From contig JAANSK020018911.1 in NCBI GenBank assembly GCA_011763485.2, positions 1 to 29,230 on the forward strand: DNA of 29,230 bases. Direction: 5' to 3'. Under the pieces are notes generated by a model. The model was not told the DNA's origin, did no database searches, and saw only the letters and a program-made list of their open reading frames with translations. The position numbers and the translations under genes were made by a program. How positions within the stretch are numbered: the first letter of the stretch is position 1; each line of letters opens with the position of its first letter. The stretch comes from Isoetes engelmannii (taxonomy: Eukaryota; Streptophyta; Lycopodiopsida; Isoetales; Isoetaceae). This document shows positions 29,180 through 29,230 of this stretch, piece by piece.

Positions 29180-29230
29180 TAGGGTATGGGTGCCTTCTAC
29201 CATGCCCTAACCCGCATGCGGGACCAACCC
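29180..29230 (-). repeat. Inverted copy of the 4650-4715 repeat end, cut by the window edge
   Basis: On the minus strand it reads GGGTTGGTCCCGCATGCGGG, then TTAGGGCATGGTAGAAGGCA and CCCATACCCTATAG. It matches the end at 4650-4702 and then departs where the TATTC tail begins in the other copy. The body of the element would lie beyond the window's right edge. Confidence 0.65.

Noticed and set aside
1-29230. CRISPR array, bacterial operons, rRNA or tRNA genes
   Set aside because: No regular repeat-spacer pattern, no ribosome-binding-site-led gene runs, and no tRNA or rRNA sequence was recognised. The content is eukaryotic.

Overview
The window reads as nuclear DNA of a land plant. It holds an intronless PORR-domain organelle RNA-binding gene, a secreted eight-cysteine (LTP-like) protein, plant-style pogo and LINE relics, and long AT-rich gene-poor stretches. 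A non-seed plant such as a fern is my guess, but the sequence does not prove it. Only two host genes look intact: the PORR gene (4780-5907, +) and a small secreted protein (best start 23346, end 23960, +).

Layout. 1-1500: no gene recognised. About 1560-4300 (-): a decayed pogo-type DNA transposon whose HTH, DDD catalytic core and charged C-terminal tail are all still readable. 4650-4779: a dispersed-repeat end and a short promoter-proximal region, then the PORR gene. 5908-9080: AT-rich DNA with local tandem repeats and one near-perfect palindrome. 9110-14660 (+): a nearly full-length but broken LINE. It has tandem monomers in its 5' UTR, a coiled-coil and RRM-like ORF1, and an endonuclease plus reverse transcriptase ORF2. 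An AT-rich block interrupts ORF2, and a segment of about 0.8 kb of the RT is inverted in place. About 15750-15965: a short LINE-tail or SINE-like piece ending in (TATTC)n. 16262-19057: a segment of about 2.8 kb bounded by an 11-bp direct repeat and ending in ATTAAA plus poly(A), which is the signature of a retroposed transcript. It carries a decayed RING-like coding stretch and a cluster of three to four long foldback hairpins. 19058-23250: AT-rich, with possible exon remnants. 23253-23960: the secreted protein. 24448-26027: two adjacent related non-autonomous elements ending in GGGTTGCC/GGCAACCC. 26410-28970 (-): a 5'-truncated second LINE copy of the same family. 29180-29230: an inverted copy of the repeat end seen near 4650.

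The most unusual item is the 23346-23960 gene. It predicts a signal peptide, 26 collagen-type Gly-X-Y triplets (20, a four-residue break, then 6 including four consecutive GPP), and a complete eight-cysteine LTP/prolamin-type domain. Collagen-like triplets are not a standard feature of plant proteins, and I know of no described family with this architecture. The second item of interest is the hairpin cluster inside the retroposed segment.
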